A DNA stretch of 64,000 nt, taken from NCBI RefSeq assembly GCF_026914185.1, contig NC_070568.1:2562001-2626000 (forward strand). The letters are read 5' to 3'. A program made the position numbers and the translations under genes. This DNA is from Puccinia triticina. Lineage: Eukaryota > Basidiomycota > Pucciniomycetes > Pucciniales > Pucciniaceae. This document shows, in pieces, positions 22,623 to 34,779 of this stretch (position 1 is the stretch's first letter; every line of letters starts with the position of its first letter). The notes beneath the pieces were generated by a model, which saw only the letters and a list, made by a program, of their open reading frames with translations, did not search any database and was not told the DNA's origin.

Positions 22623-23282
22623 AGGAACTTAGAGCTTGCGGATCAACTTTTAGTTTAGAGTTATCGTGCTCAAATAATTTGAGATGTAGAAAACGCAGAC
22701 TTTCAGGTTAGCTGCACTGACTCTGAGGCTGACACAAGAACTTAGGGAAAGAGTACAGTTACTAAGAAATGACAAGTTGTAACTAGGGTTAAAATTGCAT
22801 GAGAAAACAGAATATGAAGTCTAAACAAGGTTATCTCTTAAGATGGAAAAGATATGAAGTAATTCATATGTAAAAAGGAAGAAAAGGCAGCTTTTAGGTC
22901 AGCTGTGTTGACTCTAAGGCTGACATAGAGTTAGATACATTTGCCTTTTGATGGCCAGCACTTACCGGCAATTAAGAGGTGTATTTTCTTCTCTGATCAA
23001 ACAAGTACCCGTGGTACCTGCAAAAAACAACCGCAGTACCCGCCCAAGGGTGCCAGGTGCAGGTGCAGGTGTCTGTTTTGGGCAAAAAAACCAGGTGGAA
23101 CCGGGTTCACTTGGCAATCCTTATTGGAAACCAGGAAGCACCACCACCAAAGAAAACAGCAGTACTCACTTTCTAGAGATAGAGATTCCACCTGTTGGTG
23201 GGAGCAAGGGCAAAACACTGTGCTATGCGCTATTTTCCTCTATCTCCAAAAATGAAAACCACAATGAAAGAATTTTATGAAT

Positions 23283-23527
23283 ATTTATTGATATTATTTC
23301 TCCTCCCACACCCAAGAATCAAATCCTATTTTTCAGCTTCTGTTTACTGCACTTAGGAATCCTCAAATACATGAAATAACAGAAATTTAACACTTTTTTT
23401 GGAGTAGCTTTCTTACTGCTTAAAATCTCTCTTATTTCATGTATTCAATGATTTTGAAGTGCATTAATACAAGAAGCTGAAAAATTGTATTTGCTTCTTG
23501 GGTGTGGGAGGAGCAATAATATAAAGA
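23283..23527. mobile_element. Foldback element, about 245 bp
   Basis: The left arm TCTCCTCCCACACCCAAGAA...TTTTTCAGCTTCTG...CACTT...CATGAAAT is inverted on the right as ATTTCATG...AAGTGC...AGAAGCTGAAAAATTG...CTTGGGTGTGGGAGGAG. Arms are about 110 bp with mismatches. There is no gene. Confidence 0.75.
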
Positions 23528-23529
23528 GG

Positions 23530-24090
23530 GGGTTGAGAAATTGACTCCCTCAAATTACAAAATCGACTCCCAAAAGGAGTTTGTGTCACCTTGTGACCGC
23601 ATTTTGACCCGGGGGCGCTTTGGGAGTGGGATTAGTAATTCTACAATCCCAAACGGGAGTTGGATAATTAAATTTCCAAAATAATCATCTGGGGGATTTC
23701 GCGGTCCATCACGGGTATGCTGTTGCAAGCAGAAGGAGTGTTGCTGGTAAAAGTAAGATTTGGAAGTGTGACAGGCGAGTCTGATGTTTTACGCTGTCCA
23801 AGCACCCTTTTTCCTCCTTTTTTCCTGCGGAAATCACCCAACCCCCCTTTTTAATATTCCGACTCCCATCTAGGAAATGAAAAAAAAACGCAAGAGTAGG
23901 ACATTTGATTGAAAGTCAGGAATTGGACTCGGTATGTGTAAGATAGGGAACAGCAAATGACCAGGATAGAATCCTGCAGCAAAGGGCAAGGTAATTTGTG
24001 ATGTACATGTAGCAGAGCCGCACAAAACAATGGATATTATTGAACACGGGATCAAGGCTGATTATAATGGAGGAGACTATCTAATAGCTA
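23530..24090. other. Intergenic, no gene recognised
   Basis: There are scattered GACTCCCAAAA/TTGGGAGT words (23543-23660, 23863) that recall the 21-bp repeat at 31959-32075. No coding region is supported. Confidence 0.4.
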
Positions 24091-24097
24091 AGGCTCA

Positions 24098-25001
24098 AGG
24101 AATTGGGTCTGAGCGGTTCATTGGAGGGATGGGCATCACATCTGACGGTGCACAAAGCTCTTTTTTGGCCCGTTTAGCATCAGCAAGAATATCTTTTTGG
24201 CTTCTTTTCTTGGAACCTGTGCTTGTGATTGTATCGTAGTAATTTTCAGATTTGACATTGCTATGTTCAGGTCCTTCGTCAGTCGTAGGCAAGACCTGTG
24301 AGCCCTTGGCTGTCTTGTCCTCAATTTGAATTGCTTGAGAAGCGGAGCTTCCGGAGTCCTCCAGAGATATCCTGTTGAATTGTGGCATATTAACATGAGA
24401 GCAAAAACTTAAGGGTTGATGTTAGGAAACCTACAATCCAGGGCGTTGGCGCATAGCAGCATTGTTGTTGGACTTGATGTTTGAGCTCAGGGTATTTGTC
24501 TGATGACCTGAGGGTATGGAAAATGATAAAGCCTGTTCCAATACACCAAAATATCAGAGAAAGAGGCGACGGGCTATGCGAATTGTCGACGTACATTCAC
24601 AATCCACATAAATGCTTCTTGGTCGTATCCACAAACATTGCCGGAAATAAGAACTTTGTGACCAATTTGGAATAGACCAAAGGTGTTTGCCAAAATTTTT
24701 TGTCCACCGATTTTATATTGGGTCTTGAACTGAACCTGTTGTTTGGTCTATGATTGGCGAGTTAGAGGTGTCTTTGATCAGGTTTAAAACAGCGTATAAG
24801 AGCACTTACCAAGGGATCATAATCAGTGTGCTGGACAGTGACCATTAAGTTCCAAACGGATCCGTTTGGGAGCTCTTCCTGCGTTTTGTGTTTGGCGGTG
24901 ACAATCCCAAAACCAACAACTGAGCTCTTGTCAGCGAACTTCATAGGAGACATGTCGGATTTGCCAATATCCAAGATCAAGTCAGCATCATAATGAAACA
25001 C
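24098..25001 (-). CDS. Spliced hypothetical protein, rust-type family, about four exons
   Basis: The minus strand gives a plausible gene. Exon 1 (about 24808-25001) starts with Met and ends at donor GTAAGTGC. Exon 2 (about 24590-24735) contains GGQKILANTFGLFQIGHKVL, then ISGNVCGYDQEAFMW, a strand-rich segment that resembles an OB-fold barrel. Exon 3 is near 24420-24545 and exon 4 (24098-24375) is Ser/Glu-rich. Exon 4 contains a basic, lysine-rich run (KKRSQKDILADAKRAKK), a possible nuclear signal, and ends in a stop at 24095-24097. The OB-fold idea rests on pattern only. No stop or frameshift is evident, so it may be intact, although the true start could be further upstream. It lies inside candidate Helitron B on the same strand. 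Function unknown. Confidence 0.5.
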
Positions 25002-25029
25002 AGGAGCAACATTAGAGTTCGGAGATATG

Positions 25030-27700
25030 TGTTGGTGTTGTGAGTGAGTTTTATTTTGAACAGCATGTCAGAAATGTGTGTTGAGGAAGAGGGTGTTGCC
25101 AATGTTGAAGAGGAATACAGGAAGATGAGAAAAAAAGATTGAGAAGGTACATATCACATTTTTGATAGAGGAATAGTGGCGGTGATGTTTGGGGTATAGT
25201 TTTGCATTGCGAGTTGCGATATCTATATGGCAGGAGTGTCAAGTCTAAAGAGACGGAAAGTTTATTTTTCTGAGATGAATTGAGCGGCGAGAGTCTGAGG
25301 ATGCTGGAGAGGTGAGGATGTGTAAAGTGATGAGTTGAAGAAGAATAGGTGTGAAGTGGTTTACATCGGATTAGGAAATGAGAAATGGGTTTTGAATAAT
25401 CCATTTGCGGCGAGGTGAGATGTAGTTTAGGGTAAATAACTGGTTCTGGAAATGCTTAGCAAGGTTGGAATTTGTGGAGTAAAACTTAGCATCAATTGAT
25501 GCGGATGGGGAGGAATTGGATTCGGCAAATGCTTAGGGAGGAGGAACTTCTTGTTTGCTGGAAATAGTATGTGAACTGTGTAAGGATTGGTAATAGGAAA
25601 TGGCTGAATATTGGGAATATAATTGGAAATTGTTTGAGGGGATAGAAAGGAATTTTGGAATTGGGAGTTGGGTACATTGTACCGTTTGGTTTTGATTTGA
25701 AGCTATGAAGGTTGTGGGAAAGGCAAATTAGGATTGAATTGTTTGGCTCAGGAAAACATTTGAGTTGAGGTCAAGTGATACGGTTGAACAAAGGTTGAGG
25801 ATGAGATGATTTGTTGCCAATTGCGTGGAAGAAGGAGGGAACAAACGTGTGAAGATTAGGATTAGGTTGCAAAACGAGAACAATAAACATAGAACAATAG
25901 ATTTGTGTTATGATTGCGGAGGAAGAGAGTTCCGCTTGTAGGTGCAGGTGAAATGAAAAGGTATAAATAGAGGTCACCTGATAGCAGAAATTGACAAGGC
26001 TCCAGAGTTTCAGGCTCACTATGGAAGCCTTCAGGAGAGCAAAATGCTGCCATTTTTTTTTTCAGGAACCGGGAAATCTCTGGTTGGGATCACATAATCT
26101 ATCATCAATTCTGAATTTCTTCATGCTACTCCTACTCCCTTCCATCCCATTATTCAGCTTACAGGAAGCCACCATCAAGGTCTAACAAGCAGCAATTGGA
26201 AAAGTTTATTTGGAATTAAGAAGGGATTTGAGATGAATTAAGTTAAAATCACAGGCTTTTGAGTAATATATATATACATGTGTGGGTAGAAAGAAACAAT
26301 GATAATCTTTCATATTGATGAGATGAGGGCAAGTGCAGGAATTCACAGGGAGAAGATGAATTAACAAAAATATATACTTTGTGGAGGGAGGCAGAGCTGA
26401 GATATTGATATTTCCACAGGCTGAGTTTAGTGGCTCTGACGCTGCAAAAATTGCAGAGGAAGTGGGGTCTTGAGGGCAATGAAGGCAAAGAGGGTGGCCA
26501 CAAGCCTGAGAGTGAGAGTCTGGAGGGCGATGTGGGGCGGCTCGACGCCCGGGACAATTGTCTCCAGCGTTGAGGATTAGTGGCCCAGGTCTGTTTTGAG
26601 CTGGTACTTGAAAACAGGTTCAATCGCATGTTTAAAGACTGGATCAATGGCGGTTTGGGTCTTTCTCTCATTCAACCAATATTTGAATTCATTTTTCTTG
26701 GAGCTCCTGTCAATTAGATATGTGAATCAGTGATACTGCTCACAAAACTGGCTTTCCTAACCATCGTGGTCGCACTACCTGATGGGAAAACTGGACCGAA
26801 AGGAAGTCAACTACTCGGTGGGAACAGTGTCAATGAGGATTCTGAAGTTTGTTGAATCCCCAAAGAAGGCTGTCCAAAAAATTGATTCCCAAAGCTCAAT
26901 GCTGAGATTGCGTCCGGTATTTTGATTGTATCAAGAGATCTGAAAAGATATCCAGGTCACTGACAAATGAAGAATCCTTGGCCAATGATTTTCTCCAAGG
27001 CTCTAACATACCAACAATAACTGGTCTCTAAGTACCATCGGGCAGTTCCAATGTATGCTTGTTGTGGCGAAGAGCGGTCGATGCTTGAGCAAGAAGGAAG
27101 AATGTGTGATTTGAAGATGGGTGGCAATTGAGACCCGGAAAAGGCTGAGGGCGGAGATGAAGAACGAGCAGATCTTGTGGGCTGCGACAAGTTTGAGTTT
27201 ATCATCCACATGATGCAAGCATTCATGAATCTGTCAACAACAATTCCAGGAAAAATACATAATGAAGTCGCCGATCTGTATGTAACCGTTATGCACAATG
27301 AAGAAATTCTGTACATAAGATTACCAGCAGTTTGGTTGTTGGGTGCAACAGCATCAGCCCACCCCACAGTGGTTGCCTGGTACTAAGATGACCAGGGGCT
27401 TCGTCACGCGGATCAGCCGGCCTGCCCTATGCCCCGGGCATGCTCAAGGGGATGTTTGCCCTGTAGCCTCCATATTCTATAAGACCCCACCTTGTCTGTC
27501 ACCAGAAGCTTACCTTCCTATTTATATTTCTCTTACTTTCTCCTCTCACTCAGCGACCTCATATTCTACAATAAGATGCAACAACAGCTCCTTTCAATTA
27601 CATGACTTCATGTTCATCGCACTTGGTCTTGCCACAGTTGATTACGCTATTACAAATCTTACAACTCCCGGATTAAAAAAACTCGTACCGGGCCCAAAAA
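25030..27700. other. No supported gene
   Basis: This is purine-rich AT-biased sequence with several weak minus frames (for example 26249-26671) that lack any domain or splicing pattern. From 27380 to 27700 it may be the 3' flank of the MULE transposase. No inverted repeats of note were found. Confidence 0.4.
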
Positions 27701-27712
27701 TCAGATCTTGTA

Positions 27713-30700
27713 TCACCTGACCTGCTTCCGAGCTTTTAGCCCCGGACAACTATGTTCTACGCTTCCCAGCAACTCCCAGCATTTCACCCTTAAAAATTCA
27801 ACGTCCATCACATTGGCCCGCGCAAGAAATTCGGCCATGTGTCCTGTGTGATTAAGCAGTTTCTCAGCTCCTTTCAGCGCCTTGATGCCAGCTTCTTGCA
27901 TGTGATTAACCAGTTTCTCAACTTCGTCGCAAGGGAGGCATTGAACGACCGAGATTCCAATGAACTTCGCCGATTTTGGTTTGGAGGCCGTTGGACATCT
28001 TCCATACACTTCATTTTCTATCTCCTTGCTTGCGTTCAGAAACCACCACATCGACTTGGGTGAAGATTTATTGGAGATGAGGCGGCGATTCTCGGCGGTC
28101 TTCATGATGTCAGTCGTTTTCTTGAGTGCCCGTACTAGAGAATTCAAGAGATTCAACCTGTGATGATCTTGTTCCTGTGCAGACATGGTCTTGAGGCGTT
28201 CTTGAAGGTTGTACGACGGCTCAGGATGATTGAAATCTTCTGCGCAGGTGCGGATGAAGTCGGCCAACTCCTGTTCTGTCATCAAGCGTTCATCGATGTC
28301 CAAACTGTTGGCTGGTCGTTTCCTCTTGTTCTGAGGCCTGTCCAAGTTCTTTGCGGGCATCTGCGCAGGTGCAGGCCGAGGAGGAGGCTCTCTTCGGATG
28401 GCTAAGTACGCCAGGTCGGAGCCCGAGTCAGTGGGCACCGCTGCCAAGTGGGTTTGGTGGGAAGCCGGTCTGGCTAGAAACTCGACCGGATTTTCAACAA
28501 CTAACAGAGAGTACTCCCTCGCGAGGTAGTACATGTGTTTACATGCACTGCCATAGTTTCTGAAGTATTCACACGAACAGCTTGCAACCCAACCAAGCGT
28601 GCCCCCCTGAGTCTCCTCGTATTGAACAGTGTATGACTTGGATGTTGGAGCCGTGAATGAACAGATGTGGAACTGCTTTTCATGTGGATTAGTTTTGATA
28701 CTTTTTCGGAGAACATGAACAAGGAAAGAGAACAGATACCCACATAATTAGCGTGCCTTATGACATGTATTCCCAGTAGTGACATGACCACTGGGCTGTA
28801 CCCGTCGATGCTAGCCTTCGCGAGAGACTGAAACTTGTTGGTCGTCTGGCGCTTTATGCCTTGGGCGACCTGAATCTGTGTCATCACAAACAATGTGTGC
28901 ACCTGGTCCGTCAACACCTGTACGAGTTCGTCAATCCGTCGGCGCTCGCGAGAATCAGAGAATTGCCCTTTGAGTTTTCGATGCCACGCCTCCACGTAAT
29001 TATTGGTATGAGTCCCCTGATGGGGGGTCTATGTACAAGATCAATCAGGTTGGATGTAAGTTAGCTGCAAGAGTACTTCAGTAGAAAAAAATTGTGCAAC
29101 TGACCGAGCGAAAATACATAGCCCAATGTGTCACATTAGTGTGCCATTGAATTTGCACGTAGCGGACAAAAGCCGGGTTGATGCGGCTCCACTTGACGTA
29201 TAGTCGTGCAAGAAGGATTTCCGGGCAGACTCGCTGCTCGTAGAGAACATTGCGAAACTCGGTAATCGCATCTTCGGAGTTATCTTGAAGGTACAAGATT
29301 GCTTTGCTCTTGAAGGCCTTCAAGACGTGGAACACACACCAATATATCTTGGGTGCTTGTGCACCAAGGTCCGCATAAGCGGCAGTGGCCCCGTTCTTGA
29401 TAGCAAGAGCACAGTCGCTCATGATGGCACATGGGACAATACCAGTGGTTTGTCAGAGCCATCTCAGAAGTTGTTCGACGGGCTCACTAAGGATGGGAGA
29501 TAAAATGGAATTAGCTACATCTCACGGATCATGTAGATTTCAGCATAGTAAACTTATGCTGCCGCTGACGCAGTGAACGCCCAGCAGACCGGCAACCCTT
29601 TGCCTACAACTGGATCACGGATGACAATGGTATACAAACTAAACTTTCGTCCGTCTGAAAGCAATGCGTTGTCAACGGTGTTGTGCGTGCTATCAATCAT
29701 GTACATACCCTGTCCGTGGTCAAGAAGTTGTTGTTGTTGCCATGGAGATTGGAAGGCGAATATGAAATCTGGGGAATCTTGTGAGCTGGCGAGAAGGGTG
29801 CTCCATCCCTGTTGTTGAAGATTACTAGCCCACAGGGTGATTGATACAAAGGGGTCGGCATCTTGCTTAGCTACAACTGCCATTTGAGTTCGAATCAGAT
29901 ATCGGACGTGGTCGTACTTGATGTATGATGCTTCGGGGACAACACCTGGTTCGACCATCTGAAAATTCTTCATCAGTTTTGAACAATTCATAATTGATGA
30001 GATGGAAGAAGGAATGAAACTCACTGCAAAAAGGTCTTGGCAAAGCGACAACTCGTAGATTGCATTCCAGCTGAGCCCCGCAACAACTTGTTCAGTAAGC
30101 CAATCCTCGACCATCTTTGGAAGGTGATTAATCTTCATTTCGTCCTCCGAAAAAGGGTTGTGATTGTGTATCCAGGACCATTCGACTCGCAGTGTATTAG
30201 TCTTAATGTGATGAAAGATGCTGAATTTGCTCTTGCAGCCACATTTGCGTGACAGAGTGTGCTGTTTTCGGGAGTTTGGGACAGCCTTGTGAATTCCGCT
30301 CCGGGGACAGATTAAATCAATCCGAAAGAAGTGATCCGCGGGTCGACCCCTCTTGCCGGTACGAATGGGATTAACAAATTTTTTCTTGGGAGATCGCTGG
30401 CGGCTCCACACGACAGTGGCTTGCATTGCAGTGATAAAGTCTTCGGCTTCTGCCCAAGTGCAGCCCAGAATAGTGAAGCTGTGAATAGGAGTAGGAAAAG
30501 TGGGCCCAAAACCAGGGGCACGGCGTAACATTCGGAGGGAGTTGGGTACAGCAGTAGCTGAAGATGGAGTGGGAATAGATTGAGTGAAGGGGAGCGGCAC
30601 TACTTCATATATATCTCCAATGAAAGGGTAGCTGGTTGGTTGCATGATGCTTGGTGTTTTGTATTTGTAAGGAAGAATTTGACGCTGGAACGGGACGTCC

Positions 30701-30735
30701 ACAAGATTGCAGGGGTTGGGTGGATTGAGAATCAA
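27713..30735 (-). pseudogene. MULE (Mutator-like) transposase with FAR1-like and SWIM domains
   Basis: Read on the minus strand, exon 1 (30735 to 30025) carries a FAR1/WRKY-like DNA-binding segment with a Cys pair (SRKCGCKSKF) and a WIHNHNP histidine motif. A 66-bp intron (29959-30024, GTGAGT...TTTCAG) follows. The MULE catalytic domain shows YMIDSTHNTV (first Asp), IMSDCALAIK (second Asp) and a following conserved region. A SWIM zinc finger, ASCSCEYFRNYGSACKHMYY, lies at about 28520-28580 (CxC...CxH). The last exon ends at 27713 with a charged tail. Later introns lie near 28990-29100, where GTCAGT...ACATAG borders are visible. An in-frame TGA (29453-29455) lies between the two catalytic aspartates, so this copy is probably dead. 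Terminal inverted repeats were not located. Confidence 0.85.
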
Positions 30736-31439
30736 TAGAGCACAAAACTTAAGAAAAGATTAATTTTGATTTGAGAAAGAGCTTCATGAGGACGGGTGGA
30801 GCAAGACAAATTCAGGGAGATGTAAAGTTGTAAGTTCAACGTGTTGGCATAGAGTGTCCAGTATGCGAGAAAGTATGAAAATTGACAGGCCTGCCTGTGT
30901 GCTGGGGAAGGAGAAATTCAATGGGTATATCTGCCAGGACCACTAATTGATTGGTAGGGGATTATAAACCCAAGGCCTCATCCTGTGAAGACACGACTTG
31001 CATCTGGAAAGCAACGGTTTTCCCAAAATGTGCGCGGCCAGAGCTGGCAAGGCTCATGAAGTAAATCTGCGCAAGAGGGAAGGAAGGTCCGGGTTTGCAA
31101 ATAGCATGTGAAATTTAATTTATCCCAAATTGGTTACAAAGATTTGCCTCCACAAGATGAGTCAAATAAGGATTATGCGTTGAATTGTTGTTGACAGATT
31201 CACGGGGGGCATAATTGTTGTTCAAGTGACCGCCGTCGCCAAACTGAACTGTAAAAGCTACACACTCCGATTGCCTGGACATTTTTTGGCAGATGCAAGG
31301 GCTTGGCGTAAGCAGCAACCGGAGAATAAGTTGTTTGTCATTAGGCTGTGGTCAGGGCTGAGCGGGTGTCTGGACGATGGTTGAAATTACCAGGTATGGC
31401 AGGTTGGCAAGCGCGAGGAGGGGTGTGCGGGCGCCGGGA

Positions 31440-31927
31440 GTCAGTGCTCTATAAAAGAGGGGCACCCTTCAAGCTGTTAATCCCCAGGCTGTTCCCCGAG
31501 CTGTAATTCCAGCCGGGGGTCAGTTTCAACCCCCTCTGCTGTTGCACTTGCACAGTTTGAGGGTTAATTCTTGATGACCCCCCTTTGCAATTGCCATGAT
31601 GTGGCGCGCTGGGGGTTATCTGCCCAATACTTGCAGCCTCTCGAGAAGAGGATGGGTATTGGGTCTGGTGTTGTTGTTTGACTTTATTTTTTTTCTTGTT
31701 ATTGGATGACTTCCCGTGGGCTAAAAATGCAGATCTATCAGGCCAGGTTAGACCTTACTGGCTGGTGAGAACTTGATCTCAATCAATTTTCACCAGCAAG
31801 TAAGGTTTAGATCTGTGAAATTTTAGTCTGTACGGGGGGCGTAGATTCTACGGGAATTCTTCCATTATTTTGTAGGGGAAACCCTTGATCTTTGTTTTTG
31901 TGATTGTCTGTCTTTAATAAACTTAGA
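31440..31927 (-). mobile_element. Helitron B 5' terminal region
   Basis: On the minus strand this begins TCTAAGTTTATTAAAGACAG at 31927, with T (31928) outside on plus. It continues with ATCAAGGGTTTCCCCTAC, shared almost base for base with Helitrons C, D and E, and a GTGCAAGTGCAACAGC word near 31545. On the plus strand the same segment shows TATAAAAG (31451) and AATAAA (31915), which mimics an LTR. The Helitron reading is preferred because the boundary obeys the A/T rule. Confidence 0.75.
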
Positions 31928-31958
31928 TTTGTGGCCATGTTGGGGAGCCGCGGAATTT

Positions 31959-32075
31959 CTAGGGAGTCAGATTTTCAATTTTGTCGGAGTTGGATTTTTA
32001 ATTTTGGGAGTCGGACTCTCAATTTTGGGAGTCGGAATGCTAATTTTGGGAGTCGCAGTCAAAACTTTGGGAGTC
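31959..32075. repeat. 21-bp tandem repeat, five to six copies
   Basis: The unit is GGAGTCGGACTCTCAATTTTG with variants. Because 21 is a multiple of three, the plus frame shows a degenerate seven-residue period (SRNANFG). No gene is inferred. Confidence 0.8.
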
Positions 32076-32119
32076 AGGGGATCTAATGTAAATTTTCATT
32101 TCCCCGTCCGCACCAGAGC

Positions 32120-32746
32120 ATGCGCCCCATCACAAAACACACCAAAGAAGCTGCACTTTCAACAATTGACGAGATCAAGGCCAAGCTCCTCGCCATGAAC
32201 CCCGCGCAGCTCAACATGCAATTGGCCGCAATCAACCAACTTCTCAAGGGCATAGGGACCGTAATAGATGTCAAGCTGCCCACTGAAGCCCAAAAGACCC
32301 ATGGAAGACCCAAAGGAACGCCTAATAAACCCAAAACTACTCGCCGGGACCCGTCCGCGTTTGAACATGTCGAAAAAAAGCGCAAGATTGAAGAAAAAGA
32401 AACTCAGAAGACAAAGAAAGCAAAAATTGACCAACAGAAGGCCGCCGCAAAGAAAAAAGAAGATGAAAAGATGATTGAAGATCAGAAACCAAAGAGAGGA
32501 TGCCCCCCAATCAGAAAATCAGTTGCAGAAGAACCATTGAAGAAGAAGGTACTTCCCGCGCGCAAAAGCAGGTCAGCCCCGCCAAAAGAGCCAGAATCAC
32601 CCCAACCCCCGCCAAAAGAACCTCTAGACAAGCCAGAACTGCCGCCTCCAACACAAAAAACTCTAGAAAAGCGGCCCCCGCTAAATACCCGCCAGCAAAA
32701 TCCCGCTGTGGTGTGCCAAATGTGTTTCAAGTATCAAATCACATAA
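32120..32746 (+). CDS. Lys/Pro-rich protein with AT-hook-like motif, probable transposase tail
   Basis: This open frame of about 208 codons begins MRPITKHTKEAALSTIDEIK. It carries GRPKGTPNKPKTTRRDPSAF at about residues 63-82 (GRPKG is AT-hook-like), a long Lys/Glu-rich helix and a Pro-rich C-terminus (PPKEPESPQPPPKEP), ending near a CQMC pair. The GRPKGTPNK...TRRDPSAFEHVE segment resembles the C-terminal tail of FAR1/MULE-type transposases. The upstream catalytic part is absent, so it is either a fragment or a small DNA-binding protein. It lies just outside the Helitron B 5' end. Confidence 0.45.
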   Translation: MRPITKHTKEAALSTIDEIKAKLLAMNPAQLNMQLAAINQLLKGIGTVIDVKLPTEAQKTHGRPKGTPNKPKTTRRDPSAFEHVEKKRKIEEKETQKTKKAKIDQQKAAAKKKEDEKMIEDQKPKRGCPPIRKSVAEEPLKKKVLPARKSRSAPPKEPESPQPPPKEPLDKPELPPPTQKTLEKRPPLNTRQQNPAVVCQMCFKYQIT

Positions 32747-32979
32747 AGTCACAGTTTACTATTGAGAAGGAGACACATTTCTAGATGTATTATTGCATAA
32801 TTGGTCTACAGGTCATTTAACCCCTAGTCACTCACTGGAACCACTAGGCTAGCTGCACTCAGTCAAAAGTTACTAGTATTATACTGTGTTCATAAGCATA
32901 ATTACATACAGTAGAGATATTTTGATAGTACATAGTATAGAATTAGACTCAAGTACATATTTATAGTGTATGTAGTGGC

Positions 32980-33175
32980 GTGGTTTGGCTCTGCCCATGG
33001 CATGGTTCCACCTGTGGACAACTCCATGATTGTTGTTTGGCTCCACCCACGCACCACCGCATGGTTCCACCTGTGGAAACCTCCAGGGTTGTTGTTTGGC
33101 TCCAACCACGTACCACAGCATGGCTCCATCTGTGGACACCTCCATAATTGTGTAGGCGCCATGGACACCACTCCG
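32980..33175. repeat. 59-bp tandem repeat, three copies
   Basis: Units GCATGGTTCCACCTGTGGAC... start at 33000, 33059 and 33118. Each holds a CCACCTGTGGA palindrome, CTCCATGATTGTTG-like sequence and a TTGGCTCCA-CCACG word. A smaller duplication CCAGCAAAAATCCCTCACA follows at 33249-33297. TATAAAAG at 33304-33311 may be a promoter of an unidentified transcript. Confidence 0.8.
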
Positions 33176-34779
33176 TGGATACCATATGGACACCACCACC
33201 ACAACCACGTGGATACCATCACCACATGGACACCTGTATGGTGGTCACACCAGCAAAAATCCCTCACAAGGATCCCCACCAGCAAAAATCCCTCACATTT
33301 TACTATAAAAGGAGGATGTTTCCCCTCCTCAGTTTCAGCATGCCACTCAGGCAATCCTAACCAGAACACACATCTCACTCAGAGTTACAAGCCTCATCCA
33401 CATAAATCCAGCAGTGTGATCTCAATCAAGTTGCCCATCAACATCTTTCATGCCTCAGAGTAGTTCTCAGTAGTCAAGTAGCTAGTATCACCACTTGTGC
33501 TCTTAACAAGTCAAAGTGATCTTAACCAATTTTGCTCTTAACTGAAGGTTAAGGAAGAGGGCAAAGACAATTTGAATAGTTCACATATAACATCAGTTCT
33601 CTCAGAAGTTTTGTATCAGTTTATCTCCACTTTCATATCACAAACATAAAACCATATAAAACATATCTTATATCCATTATCTGACTCAAGACTGCTGTAA
33701 ACCACTCCAACTCCATTTCCCTTACAAAATCCACTTTCCGCTGAATTCAACTTTTGATCTAGGTCTGATAAGAGACTGCTGCACATAGTTTTCTCTATCA
33801 TTAGTTTGCCACAACAATAAATAAATTTGTTGTGATAGCTCTTGTGTAGTATCATAGAGGGGCAGGTCTTTCATACCTCCTGTAACAGTTGTAATCCAAG
33901 TATATTAAAGTCTCAGGTTTGTAGAAAAAAAATTCAAGGGTTTCCCCTACAATTTGCCAAAATACAAAAAAAAGGTCAAAGGTTCTTCATTTTACAAAAC
34001 AGGGAGCCAAAAGACTCATGCATACACCCATAAACAGACTAATTACAAAAAAAGCGGCACATGCTGCTCAAATACAAAACAAATTGCGCACAACATGTGG
34101 AAAAAAGCCCGCACCCAGCCACCTAGCGCAGCAAGCTGACGCACTGTGGCCCAACGCCCATCCCTGTCTAGCAGGGTTAAAAAGCGTTGGGAGGAAGGCC
34201 CCCAGCCCTAAAGCACAAGGGGGGCCCACAAATATCCCACGCCAAACTGCACAAATGCAACAGCGGACGGGGGTGGGACAACTCTCCAGCTGGAATTACA
34301 GCCTTTGAGTTGCCTGAGGAAATAACACCTCCAATCCAACCCAACTTTATAGTCAATCCAATCTGCTGTGATACTCCCAGAGGTACCACCCAACAAACAC
34401 CTCCCCTCCAGCCAAAACCATACACCACCCGCCACCACCGTTCCCACTGAGACAACCGCGGCCTCACCAACGCACACAATGCCCCAACCCACCCTTGCCC
34501 CCTACTACGTCAACCAGAATATCTCCCCTGTCGCAGTCACACTGGCCCTACCCTGCGCCTCAACCACCAAGGCTCGCATCCCTGCGCCCCAACTGGACAC
34601 CACTGAGTTTTGGTGAGGTTTCCTGTGATGTCTGGATCAAGAGGTTGGGTTGCTCAACGGGGCAGGGCAATGGTTGGGATAATTTGCGATGGGTCATGGG
34701 TACGTTTGGGGGTGGCGGATATGTGAACGTGGCTGTTATCGAAACCGGCGCCACGACAGGTGGGTTGGCAAGCCTCCCC

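Larger units (their letters stand above)
20748..22985. mobile_element. Compound inverted-repeat element
   Basis: Several arms pair. 20818-20990 (tgtgagcctg...aagaactacaaa plus GA-rich tract) is inverted at 22195-22325. 21300-21375 is inverted at 21740-21815 (CAATATCCTAGGC.../...GCCTAGGATATTG). 21380-21560 (GACTTCATATTCTGTTTCC etc.) is inverted at 22740-22925. 21575-21740 (GCGCGCATGCGCAGTTGTGACG etc.) is inverted at 22330-22485. Both extremes carry a GATGACC/GATGGCC palindrome (20748, 22952). This looks like nested or rearranged foldback transposons. No transposase is encoded. Confidence 0.6.

Noticed and set aside
31440..31927. Solo LTR of a retrotransposon (TATAAAAG to AATAAA), also at 47440-47825 and, inverted, 33895-34310 and 48649-49030
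   Set aside because: Edges follow Helitron rules (TC start next to A/T, no 5-bp duplication, no TG...CA), and each complete copy pairs with a hairpin-CTAG 3' end.
32120..32746. Histone-like or chromatin protein from Lys-rich composition
   Set aside because: The GRPKGTPNK...TRRDPSAFEHVE stretch fits a FAR1/MULE-type tail better; no histone motif.
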